NCBI GenBank assembly: GCA_039819285.1
Contig: JBCBSH010000002.1
Span: 1-64,000, forward strand
Length of the DNA: 64,000 nt
Direction: 5' to 3'
Origin: JANQGH01 sp039819285
GTDB lineage: Bacteria; Pseudomonadota; Alphaproteobacteria; DSM-16000; Inquilinaceae
This document shows positions 60,458 to 64,000 of the stretch, one piece after another. Each line of letters begins with the position of its first letter. The stretch's first letter is position 1. Made by a program: the position numbers and the translations under genes. The notes below the pieces were generated by a model, which searched no databases, was not told the origin of the DNA, and saw only the letters and a list, made by a program, of their open reading frames with translations.

Positions 60458-61756
60458 TCAGGCTTTCCGACCCCACCAGGTCTTCGCCAACGGCGCGCCG
60501 CCGACAAAGGCGTCGGCACCAAGCTCATCCTCGATGCGCAGGCATTCGTTCCACTTCGCCATGCGCTCGGACCGTTGAAAAGAGCCTACCTTCAACTGGC
60601 CGCACCCGATCCCGGCAGCCAGATGACTGATCGACACGTCCTCGGTTTCGCCGGACCGTGCCGACACGATCACGCCCCAGCCGACGCCCATGGCGGCCCG
60701 GGCGGCATCGATCGCCTCGGTCACCGTGCCCGCCTGGTTGACCTTCATCAGCACCGCATTGCAGGCACCCTTGGCCGCCGCGTCCTCGACAAGGGCCGCG
60801 TTCGTCACCAGGAAATCGTCGCCGATGATCTGCACCCGGTCGCCGAAACGGCGGGTGAATTCCGCCATGCCGTCCCGATCGTCCTCGCCTAGCGGATCCT
60901 CGATCGAGGCGATCGGATAGGCATCGAGCCATCGCCCGAGGGTGTCGATCAGCCCGCTGCTGTCGAGTTCGCGATCTTCTAGGGCGAGCCGGTAGCACCC
61001 CGCGCTGCCGAACTCCGACGCGGCAATATCGAGTGAAATCACGACCCGGTCGCCGGGTTTCTCGCCAGCCTTCTCGATGGCCATGACCAGCGTCTCCAGC
61101 GCCTCTTCGTTCGACGAAAAGGCCGGCCACCAGCCGCCTTCATCCGCGACGCCCGCCAGCTTTCCCTTGGCGGCCATAATGTCGCCTGCGGCGAAATAGA
61201 CCTCGTTGGTGACCTCCATAACCTCGTCGAAGCTGGCCGCACCCGGCACCATGATCATGAAGTCCTGAATGTCGACCCGTCGCCCCGCATGCGCGCCGCC
61301 GCCGAAGATCTGGATCTCGGGCAAGGGCACCGAGGGGGAGAACCCGTACTGGTCGGATACGTGGCGCCACAGCGGTTTTCGGGCATCTGCAGCGGCCGCA
61401 CGCAGAACCGCCAGCGACGTCGCCACCGTCGCATTGCCGCCTAATGTCGCCTTCAAGGGTGACGGATCGAGCGCCAGAATCGCCTGGTCGACCACCGCCT
61501 GGTCCTTGGCGTCAAGCCCGATCAGGGCCTGGGCGATCGGGCCGTTCACATTGGCCAGCGCCTTGGTGACGTTCATGCCGCGAATGGCTTGGCCCCCATC
61601 GCGCAGATCGATGGCCTCACGCGTCCCGCGTGAGGCACCGGCCGGCGCAATCGCCCGCCCAGCCACCCCGGAACTCAGTGTCACCGTCACTTCGACGGTC
61701 GGGTTGCCGCGCGAATCCCACACCCGGCGACCTGTTACGGAGGCGATGTCCGTCAC
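60458..61756 (-). CDS. Enolase-family paralogue (divergent phosphopyruvate hydratase)
   Basis: A 432-residue member of the enolase family proper. Metal ligands D243 (SLDIA), E286 (SIEDP) and D313 (GDD), the base K338 (LMKVNQAG), E206 (ADEGG), H156 (GGGAHAG) and K389 (QLKVG) are all kept. Three positions differ from glycolytic enolase: the loop Thr after Ser42 is R43, the Glu at the yeast-168 position is D165, and the substrate-contacting His in S-H-R-S-G is A367 (SARSGETED). So the enzyme probably handles a phosphorylated substrate other than 2-phosphoglycerate. Its start overlaps the kinase gene stop by 4 bases. Confidence 0.8.
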   Translation of the reverse strand: MTDIASVTGRRVWDSRGNPTVEVTVTLSSGVAGRAIAPAGASRGTREAIDLRDGGQAIRGMNVTKALANVNGPIAQALIGLDAKDQAVVDQAILALDPSPLKATLGGNATVATSLAVLRAAAADARKPLWRHVSDQYGFSPSVPLPEIQIFGGGAHAGRRVDIQDFMIMVPGAASFDEVMEVTNEVYFAAGDIMAAKGKLAGVADEGGWWPAFSSNEEALETLVMAIEKAGEKPGDRVVISLDIAASEFGSAGCYRLALEDRELDSSGLIDTLGRWLDAYPIASIEDPLGEDDRDGMAEFTRRFGDRVQIIGDDFLVTNAALVEDAAAKGACNAVLMKVNQAGTVTEAIDAARAAMGVGWGVIVSARSGETEDVSISHLAAGIGCGQLKVGSFQRSERMAKWNECLRIEDELGADAFVGGAPLAKTWWGRKA

Positions 61757-62790
61757 GCGCTTCTCCCCTTCAACGCACGATCGATCGAATCGACGAACCC
61801 GGCGACCTTCTCGGCCGGATGCACAAGGCCGTCGACGGCCAGCGTTCGAACCGTCTCTCGGCTCTCTTCCGTCAGATACTCGACCGGGGATTTCCCATCG
61901 ACGCGTGCCAGCATCAGGGCGGGCAGCAGGTGACAGACCCGTGCTTCAAGCGCGTCCAATGGCTCCCACGTGACATGGGCGCCATAGGCCCGCCAGAACC
62001 GGCCAATCGAGGCCAACAGACGCTGGCGCGACGCCGGCAAATGCACAGCCTTCAACAGCAAATGGTTGATGCAGAACGCCGGATCGAAGCTGGGATCCCC
62101 CATCGTGGCGCATTCGGCATCCAGAATGACCGGGCCTTGTTTTCTGAACAGGATGTTCTTGGGGCTGACATCGCCATGGACCAAAATCCGGTCGCTGTCG
62201 TAAAGGCGATCGGCCAGGGCATTCAGCGGTGCCGACACGGCAGGATGCCGGCGTGCCGTGTAGGTCAAATAGGGTTCGATCCTCAGTGCGCGGAAATCAT
62301 CCCGGTTTTGAAACGGCGCCGTGTCAAACCCGGCCGCGGCCGACGCCCGATGTATCCGCCCCAGGACCGCGCCGACGGCCTCTGCTTCGCCCCGATCGGG
62401 CGCCTCGGCCAACAGCGCGGCCTTCCACAGGGTCACGTCATTGCCGCTGATAAATTCCATGGCAAAGCCGTTCAGCGTCTCCGATCGACCGAAGAGCCTA
62501 ATGGCGCTTTCCGGCGCCACCTGTGCCGCGACGGTTAGCCAGGCATATTCCGCAGCGCTGCGATGCACCGGGGCCTTCCACTCCGCCGCGACCCTCAACT
62601 GCGGAAGGGCGAATTTGACGCAAATGTCGCCACCGCCCAAACGCACCCGTGCGATGTCCGAGGCGACGCCGCCGGTCAGCCGCTCGACGTCCGCAACCTC
62701 TTCCGCCCGGCCGATCCCCAGCTCTTCCACCAAGGCGCGGCATCGCGCGGACAGTTCCGTCTGGTCCTCGCTCATGGGCTCATCAATCAC
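61753..62790 (-). CDS. APH-fold phosphotransferase family kinase
   Basis: A 345-residue kinase with the aminoglycoside/choline kinase fold. The catalytic loop is ILVHGDVSPKNILF and the metal motif VILDAECATMGDPSFD. The N-lobe is RLTGGVASDIARVRLGG with the nucleotide lysine in ICVKFALP. ATG codons lie at 62790 and 62775. Proteins of this type in catabolic clusters often phosphorylate small sugars or alcohols, not drugs. Coupled by a 4-base overlap to the enolase paralogue, it probably makes that enzyme's phosphorylated substrate, which is inference. Confidence 0.82.
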   Translation of the reverse strand: MIDEPMSEDQTELSARCRALVEELGIGRAEEVADVERLTGGVASDIARVRLGGGDICVKFALPQLRVAAEWKAPVHRSAAEYAWLTVAAQVAPESAIRLFGRSETLNGFAMEFISGNDVTLWKAALLAEAPDRGEAEAVGAVLGRIHRASAAAGFDTAPFQNRDDFRALRIEPYLTYTARRHPAVSAPLNALADRLYDSDRILVHGDVSPKNILFRKQGPVILDAECATMGDPSFDPAFCINHLLLKAVHLPASRQRLLASIGRFWRAYGAHVTWEPLDALEARVCHLLPALMLARVDGKSPVEYLTEESRETVRTLAVDGLVHPAEKVAGFVDSIDRALKGRSA

Positions 62791-62903
62791 CGTGCGACGT
62801 TTGGGCGAAGACCGGTGGACCGGCTAGGCGCTTGGCGCGTCAGGGCCATCGTATATACTTATCGCTCCCCGCCGGTGCGGGCCAGAGGAAGGACGATACG
62901 CAC

Positions 62904-63707
62904 GTGTCAGCCATCGATCGCCAAGGCGCCGGCGCGATGCCGGAGCCGGAAACCGCCGACGATGATCGCGACGAATCGCTGAACGATCGCGTCCGCGAGG
63001 CGTTGCGCGACGCCATCGTCAGCGGCCAATACAAGCCGGGCGACCGGCTGATCGAGGCGCGCTTGGCGGCGCTGTTCGGCGTTTCGCGCAATCCCGTCCG
63101 CGAGGCGCTGAAGGCGCTCGGCAACGAGGGCATCGTGACCATTGCGCCGCGCCGTGGTGCCGTTGTCGCGGAACTGTCGGACGGCGAGGCGGCAGACGTC
63201 GTGGAGCTGCGCGCGGCGCTGGAAGGCTTCAGCGCGCGGCTCGCCGCCAGGCGGCTGGATGGCGACGCGGGCGAGCGGCTGTTGTCCGTGCTCAGGGCCG
63301 GCGACGAGGCGGCCGCGCGCGGCGATACCGATGCCCTGCCGGCGTTGAACGATGTCTTTCACGCCGAACTGGCAAACGCGAGTTCCAACGTCGTTCTGGC
63401 GGGCATCATGCGCACACTAAGGGCCAAGACCCATTGGCTGTTTGCCAGCGTCAGCCGGCAGCGGGCCGTGGCCTCGTGGGGCGAGCATGCGGCCATCCTG
63501 CGGGCCATCCTGGACCGCGACGAGGAACTGGCGGCGCTGCTGGCCAGCCGTCATGTGACCAGCGTCGGCCGCGACCTGCTCGGCCAGCGTTCGACGGATC
63601 GACCGAACACCGGCGACGGTGCCCCTGCCTCTGTGCCAGCTTCAGCGGACATGGCCGAGCTTGAGAGCGCCCTGACCCTCGATCAGCTCCGTCGCCTGAC
63701 CGGCTAG
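62904..63707 (+). CDS. GntR family regulator, FadR/FCD subfamily
   Basis: A 267-residue regulator. The winged helix at about residues 25-90 contains YKPGDRLIEARLAALFGVSR and RNPVREALKALGNEGIV. The FCD effector domain follows (VVELRAALEGFSARLAARRL; GEHAAILRAILDRDEELAAL), with the usual Asp/His metal-site positions. The start is GTG at 62904 after AGAGGAAGG; an in-frame ATG at 62937 is possible. It is divergent from the kinase-enolase pair and likely controls it in response to a carboxylate ligand. Confidence 0.85.
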   Translation: MSAIDRQGAGAMPEPETADDDRDESLNDRVREALRDAIVSGQYKPGDRLIEARLAALFGVSRNPVREALKALGNEGIVTIAPRRGAVVAELSDGEAADVVELRAALEGFSARLAARRLDGDAGERLLSVLRAGDEAAARGDTDALPALNDVFHAELANASSNVVLAGIMRTLRAKTHWLFASVSRQRAVASWGEHAAILRAILDRDEELAALLASRHVTSVGRDLLGQRSTDRPNTGDGAPASVPASADMAELESALTLDQLRRLTG

Positions 63708-63729
63708 AGTCCGCGGAAGAGGTCCCGTC

Positions 63730-64000
63730 TCAGTCGACCCGTTCCAGCCGGGCGTCGATGTCGCCGAAGCGCGTCAACTCTTGCAGTTCTTCTCTGGCAT
63801 CGTCGATCGCGTCGAAATCTCCGAAGAACTTGTACGGCACGGAATTGATACAGTCCGGGTACTCCGTGTCCACGATCTGGACGCGGGCGTCTCCGGCCAG
63901 CACCTCGCCAATCACATGCGTTGCCAGGTGCTTGCCGTAAAAGAAGTAGTCGTAGGTCTCCACCGCGCGCACGCCGGTCCCTAGATCGGCGCTGTATTCG
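63730..64000 (-). CDS. Unrecognised protein, C-terminal part (runs off the right edge)
   Basis: The frame is open from the stop at 63730 to the last base of the window. The visible 90 residues begin EYSADLGTG and continue RAVETYDYFFYGKHLATHVI. The tail is acidic (FGDFDAIDDAREELQELTRFG). An internal GTG at 63972 is not a convincing start, since the frame continues upstream. I do not recognise the family. It is convergent with the GntR gene, 22 bases apart. Confidence 0.6.
   Translation of the reverse strand, partial: EYSADLGTGVRAVETYDYFFYGKHLATHVIGEVLAGDARVQIVDTEYPDCINSVPYKFFGDFDAIDDAREELQELTRFGDIDARLERVD

Noticed and set aside
61753..62790. Antibiotic (aminoglycoside) resistance gene
   Set aside because: The protein has the kinase fold but lies in a coupled pair with an enolase paralogue and a metabolic GntR regulator, and shows no mobile-element context. 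A metabolic kinase is more likely.
1..64000. Mobile elements, CRISPR arrays, toxin-antitoxin or defence loci
   Set aside because: I looked for transposase motifs, integrases, regular direct repeats and paired small genes and found none. Gene content is metabolic and transport throughout.

Overview
The window is high-GC, gene-dense DNA from a free-living heterotrophic bacterium, most likely an alphaproteobacterium. The grounds are the many binding-protein transporters, the LysR/GntR/LacI regulators beside catabolic operons, the 4,5-cleavage route for protocatechuate, and the widespread 4-base start/stop overlaps. Genus cannot be told from the sequence. I see no rRNA, tRNA, CRISPR array, phage or insertion sequence. 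The first 50 bases are a fold-back copy of the adjacent gene and are probably an end-of-contig artefact.

Region 1 (51-4113): a 5'-truncated FAD oxidoreductase, a type III CoA-transferase, a crotonase, an FdxA-type ferredoxin and a LysR regulator, all on the + strand. Together they suggest a CoA-dependent catabolic route with an unknown substrate. Region 2 (4105-14915): two back-to-back operons flank a LysR-type regulator with two HTH domains. The leftward one carries a DUF1932-type dehydrogenase, ligA, ligB, ligC, a ROK kinase and cutC. The rightward one carries galB, ligK/galC, galD, ligI and pobA. The set converts 4-hydroxybenzoate to protocatechuate, opens the ring at the 4,5 bond and ends at pyruvate plus oxaloacetate. 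Region 3 (14923-21512) holds assorted genes: a membrane protein, two SDRs, a permuted papain-like protein, an AAA protein, a repeat protein and a secreted TPR/Cys protein.

Region 4 (21620-29990) is one long operon behind a GntR regulator: a BMP-type nucleoside importer, an isochorismatase-like hydrolase, a PfkB kinase, a nucleoside phosphorylase and a SIS protein. It looks like uptake and breakdown of a nucleoside. Region 5 (29987-38623) has a sugar importer without an ATPase, a ThuA protein, a LacI repressor with two operators 21 bp apart, a CE15-like esterase and an M14 peptidase. Region 6 (38725-44167) is a peptide-type ABC transporter in two convergent arms; its second permease has lost about 45 codons and its reading frame. 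Region 7 (44473-46905): an esterase, a MarR regulator with a clear operator, and an EamA transporter.

Region 8 (46849-56623) is a LacI-controlled deoxysugar operon: a sugar dehydrogenase, a lactonase, a RhaSTPQ-like importer, L-rhamnonate dehydratase and an SDR dehydrogenase. This is the non-phosphorylating L-rhamnose route or a close relative. Region 9 (56773-64000): a di-heme c protein, an FAD amine-oxidase-like enzyme with a TetR regulator and a large palindromic operator, then a divergent enolase paralogue paired with an APH-fold kinase and a GntR/FCD regulator. That last pair is the best candidate for an undescribed pathway. A partial unrecognised gene runs off the right edge.
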